64,000 nucleotides of DNA from an uncultured Dorea sp. (GCA_910584265.1 CAJTZE010000006.1:1-64000); one strand, 5' to 3'; positions 37,564 through 46,816 are shown, counted from the stretch's first letter. Notes: generated from the sequence alone by a model not told the origin. Program-made: numbers and translations.

Positions 37564-37592
37564 TTGACAAATATAGAAGAAAGGGTCATAAT
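37564..37592 (+). promoter_or_regulatory. Promoter of pyrG
   Basis: TTGACA (37564-37569), 17-bp spacer, CATAAT (37587-37592). Gives a leader of about 215 bases. Confidence 0.65.
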
Positions 37593-37616
37593 ATTATTAA
37601 TAAAAAGCTGGCAAAG

Positions 37617-37651
37617 GAGTCAGGAATCCATGGGGTTTCTGTCTCTTTTTT
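37617..37651 (+). terminator. Terminator in the pyrG leader
   Basis: GAGTCAGGAATCC pairs with GGTTTCTGTCTC with one mismatch and two wobbles, followed by six T. About 20 bases after the predicted transcript start. Confidence 0.6.
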
Positions 37652-37693
37652 CGTTATCTGGGAAATTCTTCCGAATTTCCCAGATAACGAAAA
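37648..37693. repeat. 21-bp perfect inverted repeat in the pyrG leader
   Basis: Arms 37648-37668 and 37673-37693 are exact reverse complements around the loop TTCC. Its first four bases are the T-run of the preceding terminator, so the two structures compete. Confidence 0.8.
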
Positions 37694-37699
37694 TAAGAT

Positions 37700-37778
37700 G
37701 CGCAGCTGCGCGCGCGGAACAAAAGCTGCGCTGTCAGGAATATAATAATGCGGAAGTGTGCGAAGCGCACTTTTGTTC
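37700..37778 (+). promoter_or_regulatory. Mutually exclusive stems upstream of pyrG
   Basis: Segment 1 (37700-37707) pairs perfectly with segment 2 (37724-37731). Segment 2 with its 5' flank (37717-37731) instead pairs with 37765-37778 (14 bp, one bulge). That last segment alternatively closes a local 8-bp hairpin with 37754-37761, followed by TTGTTCTTTT. The architecture resembles an attenuator or riboswitch; a dispersed palindromic repeat is the alternative. Confidence 0.45.
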
Positions 37779-37811
37779 TTTTGAGAAAAGATTTATTTTG
37801 GAGGATGAGAA

Positions 37812-39434
37812 ATGGCGGTAAAATACGTATTTGTTACCGGGGGCGTGGTTTCCGGTCTGGGGAAAGGAATTACGGCGGCGTCCTTGGGACGGCTTCTTAA
37901 GGCAAGGGGATATCAGGTTACCATGCAAAAATTTGACCCTTATATCAATGTAGATCCAGGCACTATGAATCCAATCCAGCACGGAGAGGTTTATGTGACA
38001 GATGACGGTACGGAGACGGATCTGGATCTGGGGCATTATGAGCGGTTTATTGATGAGTGTCTGGATAAAAATTCCAATGTGACGACCGGGAAAATCTACT
38101 GGTCGGTGCTTCAGAAGGAGCGGCGGGGTGATTACGGCGGAGGAACTGTGCAGGTAATTCCCCATATTACCAACGAGATTAAGAGCAGGTTTTACCACGG
38201 AACATCCGAAGAAGATAACCAGATTGCCATTATTGAGGTGGGGGGGACCGTCGGAGACATTGAGAGTCAGCCTTTTTTGGAGTCCATCCGTCAGTTTCAG
38301 CATGAGGCGGGACATGAGAATGCTATTTTGATCCATGTTACGCTGATTCCTTATCTGAAGGCCAGCGGGGAGCTAAAGAGCAAGCCTACCCAGCAGAGTG
38401 TGAAAGAGCTGCAGGCAATGGGACTATGGCCGGACATTCTAGTGTGCAGGAGCGAGCATCCGATTCCCAGAGAGCTGCGGGCGAAGATTGCACTGTTCTG
38501 TAATGTTCGGGAGGATCATGTGCTGCAAAATCTGGATGTGGAATATCTGTATGAAGCGCCCCTTGCCATGGAGGAGGAACAGCTTGCAAAGGTGGTGTGT
38601 GATTCCCTCCATCTGCCCTGTCCCGAGCCGGATTTAACCGACTGGAAGGAGATGGTGTACAGACTGAAAAATCCGGAGATAGAGGTAGAGATTGCGATCG
38701 TCGGAAAATATATAGCGCTTCACGACGCGTATTTAAGCGTGGTGGAAGCCTTAAAGCACGGCGGCATTGCAGTCAGGGCTAACGTAAAAATCCGTTGGGT
38801 AGATTCAGAAGAAATCCAGAAGGAGACTGTAGAGGAGTTCTTAAAGGGAGTGGGAGGAATCCTGATTCCGGGAGGCTTTGGATGCAGAGGAACGGAAGGG
38901 AAGATCACCGCCGTCCGGTATGCAAGGGAGAAGAAGATCCCATTTCTTGGAATCTGTCTGGGAATGCAGGCGGCGATTGTGGAGTATGCCCGCCATGTGC
39001 TGGGGTATGAGGATGCAAACAGCATAGAGCTTGACCCGGGGACTACTCATCCGGTAATCGCCCTGATGCCGGAGCAGGACGGAGTAACTGACCTGGGCGG
39101 GACCCTCCGGCTGGGGGCGTACCCCTGCGTGCTGAAAAAGGGAAGCCTTGCCGAGAGATTATATCAGGCAGAAGAAATCAGCGAACGCCACCGCCACAGG
39201 TATGAGGTAAATAATGAATACCGCAGGGAGCTGGAGGAAAAGGGCATGATTTTGTCCGGTCTGTCTCCGGATGGAAGAATCGTCGAGATGCTGGAGCTTG
39301 CGGATCATCCGTATTTTGTGGGAACCCAGGGACATCCTGAATTGAAATCAAGGCCGAACCGGGTCCATCCGCTTTTTAAGGGGCTGGTACAGGCAGCCGT
39401 AACATATACAAATGATTGCTTTCTTTTCCATTAA
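37812..39434 (+). CDS. pyrG: CTP synthase
   Basis: A 540-aa amidotransferase making CTP from UTP and glutamine. Synthetase domain begins KYVFVTGGVVSGLGKGI; the class I glutaminase domain carries Cys in FLGICLGMQ and ends with GTQGHPEL. SD GGAGG. Full normal length. Divergent from purF, so purine and pyrimidine genes share this intergenic region. Confidence 0.96.
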   Translation: MAVKYVFVTGGVVSGLGKGITAASLGRLLKARGYQVTMQKFDPYINVDPGTMNPIQHGEVYVTDDGTETDLDLGHYERFIDECLDKNSNVTTGKIYWSVLQKERRGDYGGGTVQVIPHITNEIKSRFYHGTSEEDNQIAIIEVGGTVGDIESQPFLESIRQFQHEAGHENAILIHVTLIPYLKASGELKSKPTQQSVKELQAMGLWPDILVCRSEHPIPRELRAKIALFCNVREDHVLQNLDVEYLYEAPLAMEEEQLAKVVCDSLHLPCPEPDLTDWKEMVYRLKNPEIEVEIAIVGKYIALHDAYLSVVEALKHGGIAVRANVKIRWVDSEEIQKETVEEFLKGVGGILIPGGFGCRGTEGKITAVRYAREKKIPFLGICLGMQAAIVEYARHVLGYEDANSIELDPGTTHPVIALMPEQDGVTDLGGTLRLGAYPCVLKKGSLAERLYQAEEISERHRHRYEVNNEYRRELEEKGMILSGLSPDGRIVEMLELADHPYFVGTQGHPELKSRPNRVHPLFKGLVQAAVTYTNDCFLFH

Positions 39435-39505
39435 GGGTTATGATAATGACAGATGCCTTATGATGTTCGTGTCATAAGAGTAACGGAAGGAAAGAAGGGA
39501 TTATC

Positions 39506-40684
39506 ATGTATAATTTTGAGTATTTTACACCGACTAAGGTAGTGTTCGGCAGGGACGCGGAAGCGAAGGTTGGACAGCTTGTGGCAGAGCAGAACTGCAA
39601 AAAAGTATTGCTCCACTATGGCAAGGGCAGCGTAATCCGCTCCGGCCTGCTGGACAGAGTAAAGAAAGCTCTGGATGAGTATCAGGTGGACTATATTGAG
39701 CTTGGCGGGGCAGTTCCGAATCCAAGGCTCAGTCTGGTGTATGAAGGAATCGAGCTGTGTAAGAAGGAAGGCGTTGACTTTATCCTTGCAGTGGGCGGAG
39801 GAAGCGCTATTGATTCTGGAAAGGCGATCGGCTACGGCGTGGCAAATGAAGGCGACGTGTGGGACTTTTACTGTAAGAAACGCCAGGCAGAAGGGTGTCT
39901 CCCAATCGGCGTAGTATTGACGCTTTCCGCTACCGGAAGCGAGATGAGCAATTCTTCTGTGATCACCAGGGAAGAGGATTGGAATAAGCGTGGATATAAC
40001 TGCGATTACGGAAGACCAAAATTTGCAATTATGAATCCAGAGCTTACCATGACGCTGCCGGATTATCAGACAGCCAGCGGATGTACGGATATTATGATGC
40101 ATACCATGGAGCGTTATTTTACCAACGGCGGCAATATGGAAATTACCGACAGTATCGCAGAAGCCCTCCTTCGGACGGTGCTGGCGAACGCAAAGATTTT
40201 AGTAAAAGAACCAGATAATTACGATGCAAGGGCAGAGGTTATGTGGGCCGGAAGCCTTGCCCATAACGGTCTGACCGGATGCGGCAATGACGGAGGAGAT
40301 TTTGCATCCCATGCATTGGAGCATGAAATCGGCGGAATGTTTGACGTGGCCCACGGAGCCGGACTTGCGGCTGTCTGGGGAAGCTGGGCGAGATATGTGT
40401 ACAAGGACTGCCTTCCCAGATTCAAGCGTTATGCATTGAATGTCATGGGCGTAAAAGAAGAAGGTACGGATGAAGAAATCGCGCTGAAGGGGATTGAAGC
40501 CATGGAAGATTTCTACCGGGAAATCCATATGCCGACCACGATCCGAGAGCTCGGCATCGAACCCACAGACGATCAGCTGAAGGAAATGGCACATAAATGC
40601 GCGGCGGCCTGCAACAATAAAAAGGGTTCCGCAAAGGTGCTGAATGAGGAGGACATGCTGGCAATCTACCGGATGGCGATGTAG
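39506..40684 (+). CDS. Iron-containing alcohol dehydrogenase (butanol dehydrogenase/YqhD type)
   Basis: A 392-aa group III alcohol dehydrogenase. Cofactor motif AVGGGSAIDSGKAI; metal ligands in DIMMHTMER, ASHALEHEIGG and DVAHGAGLA. Reduces aldehydes to alcohols with NAD(P)H, useful for fermentative redox balance. It sits between pyrG and spo0A with 71 bases upstream; no clear operon. Confidence 0.9.
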   Translation: MYNFEYFTPTKVVFGRDAEAKVGQLVAEQNCKKVLLHYGKGSVIRSGLLDRVKKALDEYQVDYIELGGAVPNPRLSLVYEGIELCKKEGVDFILAVGGGSAIDSGKAIGYGVANEGDVWDFYCKKRQAEGCLPIGVVLTLSATGSEMSNSSVITREEDWNKRGYNCDYGRPKFAIMNPELTMTLPDYQTASGCTDIMMHTMERYFTNGGNMEITDSIAEALLRTVLANAKILVKEPDNYDARAEVMWAGSLAHNGLTGCGNDGGDFASHALEHEIGGMFDVAHGAGLAAVWGSWARYVYKDCLPRFKRYALNVMGVKEEGTDEEIALKGIEAMEDFYREIHMPTTIRELGIEPTDDQLKEMAHKCAAACNNKKGSAKVLNEEDMLAIYRMAM

Positions 40685-40698
40685 CTTTTTTGTTGTAT

Positions 40699-40767
40699 CT
40701 GTGCGGTCAGCTCCGGCCGGCCTGACAGCTGCAGACAGCATCCGGTTGTCCGGAGCTGACCGCACAG
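40699..40767. repeat. 18-bp perfect inverted repeat after the alcohol dehydrogenase
   Basis: Arms 40699-40716 and 40750-40767 are exact complements (CTGTGCGGTC...GACCGCACAG), enclosing 33 bases. No T-run follows. It may end the transcript or be a dispersed element. Confidence 0.7.
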
Positions 40768-41190
40768 GAAGGAAGGTTTCAGAAGGTGCGCGAAGTGTAA
40801 TTTGTCGTCATATTCCATTTGCTATTAGCTTTTAGCCAATCAATAAAAAATTGTAATTTAAGGTTTAAATCATTATTTTTTCTGCTTCTGGATTTAATTT
40901 ATTCCTTGGGTTATCTCCTTTATAAATTCCTGATTTTTATCTGTTTTTCATCAAGATGATTATACGGTTTGTCCGGCGGGATTACAATTCTATATTTTGC
41001 TGTTTGTTCTGCGTTATGCCGTCTTGCGTTCAGAAAGCAATAAAACTCCCGGTAACCGGAGTTTGGTAAGAAATTTTTGACAAATAGTTACAAGGATTGA
41101 CATATTGTGAGCAATGAGTAACCTCATATATTCCGTAATTTTAACATAAAAATGCATAAAATGTCCTAATATGATGATATTTTAAAATCC
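40768..41190. other. AT-rich intergenic region before spo0A
   Basis: No gene on the plus strand. On the minus strand an open frame without start codon runs 41087-40920 (55 residues, see findings). A hairpin at 41043-41064 has a T-rich tail on the minus strand. Confidence 0.5.
41043..41064 (-). terminator. Possible minus-strand terminator in the spo0A upstream region
   Basis: AAACTCC / GGAGTTT arms with an inner GGT/ACC. On the minus strand TTTTATT follows. There is no recognised minus-strand gene above it; a small RNA or decayed gene could use it. Confidence 0.4.
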
Positions 41191-41197
41191 GGTCGAA
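41191..41197 (+). promoter_or_regulatory. Candidate 0A box upstream of spo0A
   Basis: GGTCGAA followed by AA, 6 of 7 matches to TGTCGAA, 30 bases upstream of the -35 element. Would fit autoregulation. Confidence 0.35.
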
Positions 41198-41226
41198 AAG
41201 TGGACAGTTTTTACGACGTTTATTTC

Positions 41227-41255
41227 TTGAACAAAAAATTGCAGAAAATTATAAT
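41227..41255 (+). promoter_or_regulatory. Predicted sigma-A promoter of spo0A
   Basis: TTGAAC (41227-41232), 17-bp spacer, TATAAT (41250-41255). I see no good sigma-H promoter. Confidence 0.6.
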
Positions 41256-41297
41256 TGATTTTGCAGACTTTCAGTAAAGAATAGGAGGATTTGAAGA

Positions 41298-42089
41298 ATG
41301 GGAGCAATCAGTGTAGCGATAGCCGATGATAATGAGAGAATCGTGGAATTGCTTGGCGACATTATCAGCAATGACAAAGAACTACGGCTGGTGGGAAAGG
41401 CGAACAACGGAGAAGATATGTGTACGATTATCAGAGAGAAGCAGCCGGATGTTGTCTTATTGGATCTGATTATGCCAAAGATGGATGGCTTAAGTGTGAT
41501 GGATCAGATAAATAGAGATAAGAAAATCAGCAAGCATCCTAACTTTATTGTGGTGACGGCGGTGGGGCAGGATCGGATCACCGAGGATGCCTTCAGCAAG
41601 GGTGCCCATTACTATGTGATGAAGCCTTTTAAGAATGAGGTTATACTAAATTATATCAAGAGTACGGTCAAGAGAAAATCCATAAGCGGATATTCCAAGA
41701 CAGAGAATGGAGAGTATCCGGCGGAGCGTGAGGAGGTCAGTCTGGAAACGAAAGTGACAGACATGATCCATGAGATCGGGATACCGGCACACATCAAGGG
41801 ATATCACTATCTGAGGGATGCGATCATGATGGCTGTAGAGGATATGGACGTATTGAATGCAGTGACAAAGGTACTGTATCCCACGGTGGCAAAGAAGCAT
41901 CAGACAACTGCCAGCAGGGTGGAGAGGGCGATCCGCCATGCCATTGAGGTGGCCTGGAGCAGGGGCAAATTGGATACGCTGGATGATTTGTTCGGATATA
42001 CAGTAAGCAACGGAAAGGGCAAGCCTACGAACTCGGAATTTATTGCATTAATTGCCGACACGCTGCGGCTGGAATATAAAAACAGGTAA
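41298..42089 (+). CDS. spo0A: Sporulation master regulator Spo0A
   Basis: A 263-aa response regulator. Receiver domain (about 1-125) with acidic pocket ADDNE and phospho-Asp in VLLDLIMPKMDG. C-terminal Spo0A DNA-binding domain with the signature TTASRVERAIRHAIEVAWSRG. Phospho-Spo0A starts sporulation. SD AGGAGG. It is separated from spoIVB by purF, pyrG and an alcohol dehydrogenase, unlike the common adjacent order. Confidence 0.97.
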   Translation: MGAISVAIADDNERIVELLGDIISNDKELRLVGKANNGEDMCTIIREKQPDVVLLDLIMPKMDGLSVMDQINRDKKISKHPNFIVVTAVGQDRITEDAFSKGAHYYVMKPFKNEVILNYIKSTVKRKSISGYSKTENGEYPAEREEVSLETKVTDMIHEIGIPAHIKGYHYLRDAIMMAVEDMDVLNAVTKVLYPTVAKKHQTTASRVERAIRHAIEVAWSRGKLDTLDDLFGYTVSNGKGKPTNSEFIALIADTLRLEYKNR

Positions 42090-42220
42090 ATCATATCATA
42101 AACAGGGTAAATTGTTAAAATATTGTTTAGAAAAACAGGATAACGCTTTATTTTTTGTGAAAAATACGGTACAATATACAAAGTATGAAGGAATGTTGTT
42201 TTATTATGGAGGAAAGAATA

Positions 42221-43657
42221 ATGAAAAAGATACTTTTTGCAACTTCAGAGGCAGTACCGTTTATTAAGACCGGCGGACTTGCAGATGTAGCAGGATCGCT
42301 GCCGAAGTATTTCGATAAGGAAAACTATGAAGTCCGCGTGATGCTTCCGAAGTATATGTGTATTAAAGAAGAATGGCGCAGCAAATTGGAATATGTAACA
42401 CATTTTTACATGGATTGGAATTGGAGATCAGAGTACGTAGGAGTTCTGAAGCTGGAACACGAAGGAGTTACGTTCTATTTTATAGATAATGAAGGGTACT
42501 TTAACGGATTTGCACCGTACGGAGAGATTTTTGGAGATGTTGAGAAGTTTGCTTTCTTCTCGAAGGCAGTGCTCAGCACACTTCCGCTGATCGGATACAG
42601 GCCGGACATCATTCACTGCCACGACTGGCAGACAGGACTTGTTCCGGTATATCTGGATAATTTCCGCTATGGCAATGAATATTTCAGGGGGATCAAGACG
42701 ATCATGACGATCCACAACCTGAAGTTCCAGGGTACATGGGATACCAAGAGGATTAAGAATATGACAGGGCTTCCGGAGTATTATTTTGTCCCGGACAAGC
42801 TCGAGGCATACAAGGATGCCAACTATCTGAAGGGCGGAATTGTCTATGCTGACTGGGTAACAACAGTAAGTAATACATATGCGGAGGAGATTAAGACTCC
42901 GTTTTACGGTGAGAAGCTGGACGGCCTTATGAATGCCCGTTCTAACTGCCTGTCCGGAATTGTAAATGGTTTGGATTATACCGATTGGGATCCGGAGACA
43001 GATGCAAGGATTGACTATAATTTTACCATTAAGAATTTCAGAAAAGAGAAGGTTAAGAACAAGACTGCACTGCAGAGAGAGCTGGGACTTGCAGAGGATC
43101 CCAAGAAGATGATGATTGGTATTGTATCCCGTTTGACAGACCAGAAGGGCTTTGATCTGATCGCATATGTGATGGATGAGCTGTGCCGGGATGAGGTTCA
43201 GATCGTAGTTCTTGGCACCGGCGCAGAGCAGTATGAGAATATGTTCCGGCATTTTGCCTGGAAGTATCAGGATAAGGTGTCAGCGAATATTTATTATTCA
43301 GACCCGATGTCCCATAAGATCTATGCAAGCTGTGATGCATTCCTGATGCCGTCGCTGTTTGAGCCGTGCGGACTGAGCCAGCTTATGAGCCTGCGCTATG
43401 GTACTCTTCCGATTGTCCGTGAAACCGGAGGACTCAAGGATACCGTAGAGCCGTACAATGAGTATGAGAAGACCGGAACAGGCTTTAGCTTTACGAATTA
43501 CAATGCACATGAGATGCTGAATACGATCCGCTATGCGGAGCAGATTTATTACGACAAGAAGAGAGACTGGAATAAGATGGTAGAGAGGGCTATGGAGAAA
43601 GACTTCTCATGGAATAATTCCGCAAGACAGTATGAGGAACTGTACGACAGATTATAG
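42221..43657 (+). CDS. glgA: Glycogen synthase (ADP-glucose)
   Basis: A 478-aa GT5 glycosyltransferase that extends glycogen from ADP-glucose. N-terminal ADP-glucose motif FIKTGGLADVAGSLP, C-terminal SLFEPCGLSQL. ATG at 42221 chosen for GGAGG 8-9 bases upstream; 12 extra in-frame codons upstream rejected. No other glg gene is in the window. Confidence 0.95.
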   Translation: MKKILFATSEAVPFIKTGGLADVAGSLPKYFDKENYEVRVMLPKYMCIKEEWRSKLEYVTHFYMDWNWRSEYVGVLKLEHEGVTFYFIDNEGYFNGFAPYGEIFGDVEKFAFFSKAVLSTLPLIGYRPDIIHCHDWQTGLVPVYLDNFRYGNEYFRGIKTIMTIHNLKFQGTWDTKRIKNMTGLPEYYFVPDKLEAYKDANYLKGGIVYADWVTTVSNTYAEEIKTPFYGEKLDGLMNARSNCLSGIVNGLDYTDWDPETDARIDYNFTIKNFRKEKVKNKTALQRELGLAEDPKKMMIGIVSRLTDQKGFDLIAYVMDELCRDEVQIVVLGTGAEQYENMFRHFAWKYQDKVSANIYYSDPMSHKIYASCDAFLMPSLFEPCGLSQLMSLRYGTLPIVRETGGLKDTVEPYNEYEKTGTGFSFTNYNAHEMLNTIRYAEQIYYDKKRDWNKMVERAMEKDFSWNNSARQYEELYDRL

Positions 43658-43664
43658 ACTGTAC

Positions 43665-43691
43665 CTTAACGGACATTAGCAGTCCGTTAAG
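43665..43691 (+). terminator. Hairpin after glgA, no U-tract
   Basis: Perfect 10-bp stem CTTAACGGAC / GTCCGTTAAG with a 7-base loop; followed by TGCAGG. Likely an RNA 3'-end or processing hairpin. Confidence 0.45.
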
Positions 43692-43713
43692 TGCAGGATG
43701 ACGGGAGCTTGTA

Positions 43714-44361
43714 ATGGATGCAAGAATGAGAGAGGCAGTCCGTTACCTGGGTTATGGAGGTCATGCGGTAGATGATCAGACGCTTGCTTTGATAGAGGAT
43801 TCATTCAGAGAATTAGACAGGGCTGCGGATAGACGTATCATCTATCGCATTTTTGATGTAATTTCGGGGGAAGCAGACAGCCTTGCAATCGGGAAAATGA
43901 ATATTGTCAGCAGGAACTTAAGGAAGAATCTGAGGGACTGCCATGAGGCGCTGCTTCTTGGGGCTACGCTTGGTATCGGCGTGGATCTGCTGATGAAGCG
44001 GTATTCGCTTATGGATATGACCAGGGCGGTGGTGCTGCAGGCGGCCGCGGCCGCGATTCTGGAGGAGTATCTGGATAGCTGTCAGAAAAAAATTGGTTCC
44101 GAGCTGGAGGCTGAGGGTAAATATCTGCGTCCCAGATTCAGTCCCGGATACGGGGATTTTGATATCCGGTATCAGGATATGATGTTGCGGATGCTGCATG
44201 CAGACAAGAGTATCGGACTGACGATGACTGACAGTTATATGCTGACGCCGGCAAAGTCGGTGACGGCTGTGATCGGAATCAGCGGGAAGAAGGATAACTG
44301 CCCCATGCAGGGCTGCGAGGCCTGCAAAAAGAAAGACTGCATATATCGGAGGAATACATAG
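43714..44361 (+). CDS. Free-standing methionine synthase activation protein
   Basis: A 215-aa protein corresponding to the C-terminal, SAM-binding activation domain of MetH. The SAM-binding motif is RPRFSPGYGDF (about 141-151). A C-terminal cysteine cluster (NCPMQGCEACKKKDC) follows. It would reductively methylate oxidised cob(II)alamin in MetH. It is separate from, and directly followed by, metH, whose product lacks this domain. In E. coli both are one chain. Confidence 0.88.
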   Translation: MDARMREAVRYLGYGGHAVDDQTLALIEDSFRELDRAADRRIIYRIFDVISGEADSLAIGKMNIVSRNLRKNLRDCHEALLLGATLGIGVDLLMKRYSLMDMTRAVVLQAAAAAILEEYLDSCQKKIGSELEAEGKYLRPRFSPGYGDFDIRYQDMMLRMLHADKSIGLTMTDSYMLTPAKSVTAVIGISGKKDNCPMQGCEACKKKDCIYRRNT

Positions 44362-46758
44362 ATGATAAAGGATAGGCTGGGGAAAGAACTTTTGTTTTTT
44401 GACGGAGGCATGGGTACGCTCCTTCAGGAACGGGGGCTAAAGCCGGGGGAGCTTCCGGAGATCTGGAATATAGAGCATACAGAGGAGATATTCGATATCC
44501 ACAGGAAGTATTTTGAAGCGGGCAGCGACATTGTGCTTGCCAATACCTTTGGCGCAAATGCGCTCAAGTTCCACAGCGATGAGTATGACCTGGAGGATAT
44601 CGTGACGGCGGCCATCGTAAGCGCCAAGGAAGGGGCGAATTTCGGCGTACATGACGGAAGAGAAGTGTATGTGGCTATGGATGTGGGTCCTACGGGGAAG
44701 CTTTTAAAGCCAATGGGAGATCTGTCCTTTGAGGATGCCTATGCGGCCTTTGCAGAGACCATGCGCTATGGGGAAGAGGCCGGGGCAGACCTGATCCATA
44801 TCGAAACCATGAGCGATACCTACGAGGTGAAGGCGGCGGTATTGGCGGCGAAGGAATGCACAAAGCTTCCGGTATTTGTCACCATGATCTTTGACGAGAA
44901 GGGTAAGCTTCTTACCGGCGGGGACGTGCCAAGCGTGATTGCCATGTTAGAGGGGCTTAGGGTGGACGCCCTCGGTATGAACTGCGGTCTGGGACCGGAG
45001 CAGATGCTGCCGATCATTGATGAGGTTATGAAGTATACCTCCCTCCCGGTCATTGTAAAGCCCAATGCGGGGCTTCCGAAGCAGAAGGACGGTGCGACCT
45101 ACTATGATGTGGAACCGGAGGCCTTTGCACAGACCATGAAGAGGGTCGTGGATATGGGAGCCTGCGTGATCGGAGGATGCTGCGGAACCACGCCGGAGCA
45201 TATCCGTGCCATGACGTCTGCCTGTAGAGAGCTTGCGGTGAAGGAGCCGGTAAAGAAGCACCGGACGCTCGTTTCTTCCTATGGGAGAGCGGTGGAAATC
45301 GCAGACAGGCCTGTGATCATCGGAGAGCGGATCAACCCCACCGGAAAAAAGAAGCTGAAAAAGGCATTAAAAGACCATGACATGGATTATATATTGAAAG
45401 AAGCCATCACGCAGCAGGAAAAGGGCGCTCACATTCTGGATGTAAATGTGGGGCTTCCGGATATTGACGAGACGGCGGTGATGGCAGAGACCATAAAGGA
45501 GCTTCAGAGCGTTACCAGCCTGCCGCTGCAGATTGATACGGTCAGCATAGAGGCTATGGAGGCCGCCATGCGCATTTACAATGGCAAGCCCATGATCAAT
45601 TCCGTAAATGGCAAGCAGGAGTCCATGAAGCAGGTATTTCCGCTGATACAGAAATACGGCGGCGTTGTGGTGGGACTTACCATCGATGAGGACGGGATCC
45701 CGGATACTGCAGAAGGACGACTGCATATTGCGGAGAAGATTATTGCAGAGGCGGCAAAATACGGAATTGATAAGAAGGATATTGTGATCGATGTGCTTGC
45801 TATGACCATCAGCTCCGATGCCGAGGGGGCAAAGACTACCTTAGAGGCGCTGAAGCTGGTCAGGGAGACCTGCGGTGTCAGAACGGTGCTGGGAGTGTCC
45901 AATATTTCCTTTGGACTACCCTTCAGACCTGCAATTAATTCCAACTTCTATACCATGGCTATGCAGAACGGATTGAGCGCAGGGATTGTGAATCCTTCCT
46001 CGGAGGATATGATGCGCTCCTATGATTCCTTCTGTGCACTGATGGGCTACGATGAGAATTTTGCACATTATATCAAGCAGTATGGAAACCGGACGGCGGA
46101 GACGAAAGTGGCAAACGCGCCGGAAGCTTCCGGCATGACGCTGGCGTCGGCCATTGAAAAAGGCTTGAAGGAGGAGGCGCATCAGATCACCGAGAGGCTG
46201 GCCGGAGAGATGGAGCCTCTGGATATCATCAATAAGGAACTGGTTCCGGCTCTTGACCGGGTAGGCAAGGGCTTTGAGCAGGGGACTGTATTCCTGCCCC
46301 AGCTTTTGATGAGCGCGGAGGCGGCGAAGAATGCCTTTGCGGTGATCAAGGAGCGGTTCACAGGGGAAGGTACCCTGGAGGAAGACCGGGAGAAGGTAAT
46401 CCTTGCAACAGTAAAAGGGGATATCCATGATATAGGGAAGAATATTGTGAAGGTTCTCCTGGAGAATTACAGCTTTGATGTGATCGATCTGGGAAAGGAC
46501 GTGCCGCCGGAACGGATCGTGCAGAAAGCGGTAGAGGATGATGTGAAGCTGGTGGGCTTAAGCGCCTTGATGACCACAACGGTGGTCAGTATGGAAGAGA
46601 CGATAGAGCTGCTTAGAAAAGAAAAGCCGGACTGCCTTGTTATGGTAGGCGGAGCCGTGCTGAATCAGGAATATGCGGACATGATCGGCGCAGATTTTTA
46701 TGGAAAGGACGCCATGCAGTCTGTCTATTATGCCCAGAAGGTGTTCGGCAGGGAATAG
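44362..46758 (+). CDS. metH: Cobalamin-dependent methionine synthase, lacking the activation domain
   Basis: A 798-aa protein. Domains in order: homocysteine-binding with zinc cysteines (GMNCGLGP and IGGCCGTTPEH, residues about 1-290), pterin-binding (about 310-570, VIIGERINPTGKKKL), cap (about 590-680), B12-binding with the cobalt-ligating His in GDIHDIGKN (about 685-798). Transfers methyl from methyl-tetrahydrofolate to homocysteine. Reactivation depends on the upstream protein. Confidence 0.95.
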   Translation: MIKDRLGKELLFFDGGMGTLLQERGLKPGELPEIWNIEHTEEIFDIHRKYFEAGSDIVLANTFGANALKFHSDEYDLEDIVTAAIVSAKEGANFGVHDGREVYVAMDVGPTGKLLKPMGDLSFEDAYAAFAETMRYGEEAGADLIHIETMSDTYEVKAAVLAAKECTKLPVFVTMIFDEKGKLLTGGDVPSVIAMLEGLRVDALGMNCGLGPEQMLPIIDEVMKYTSLPVIVKPNAGLPKQKDGATYYDVEPEAFAQTMKRVVDMGACVIGGCCGTTPEHIRAMTSACRELAVKEPVKKHRTLVSSYGRAVEIADRPVIIGERINPTGKKKLKKALKDHDMDYILKEAITQQEKGAHILDVNVGLPDIDETAVMAETIKELQSVTSLPLQIDTVSIEAMEAAMRIYNGKPMINSVNGKQESMKQVFPLIQKYGGVVVGLTIDEDGIPDTAEGRLHIAEKIIAEAAKYGIDKKDIVIDVLAMTISSDAEGAKTTLEALKLVRETCGVRTVLGVSNISFGLPFRPAINSNFYTMAMQNGLSAGIVNPSSEDMMRSYDSFCALMGYDENFAHYIKQYGNRTAETKVANAPEASGMTLASAIEKGLKEEAHQITERLAGEMEPLDIINKELVPALDRVGKGFEQGTVFLPQLLMSAEAAKNAFAVIKERFTGEGTLEEDREKVILATVKGDIHDIGKNIVKVLLENYSFDVIDLGKDVPPERIVQKAVEDDVKLVGLSALMTTTVVSMEETIELLRKEKPDCLVMVGGAVLNQEYADMIGADFYGKDAMQSVYYAQKVFGRE

Positions 46759-46816
46759 CCGGGATTGATAAAGCCAAATAAGAAAGAAACATATATACAT
46801 GAAGGAGGAATGTAAG

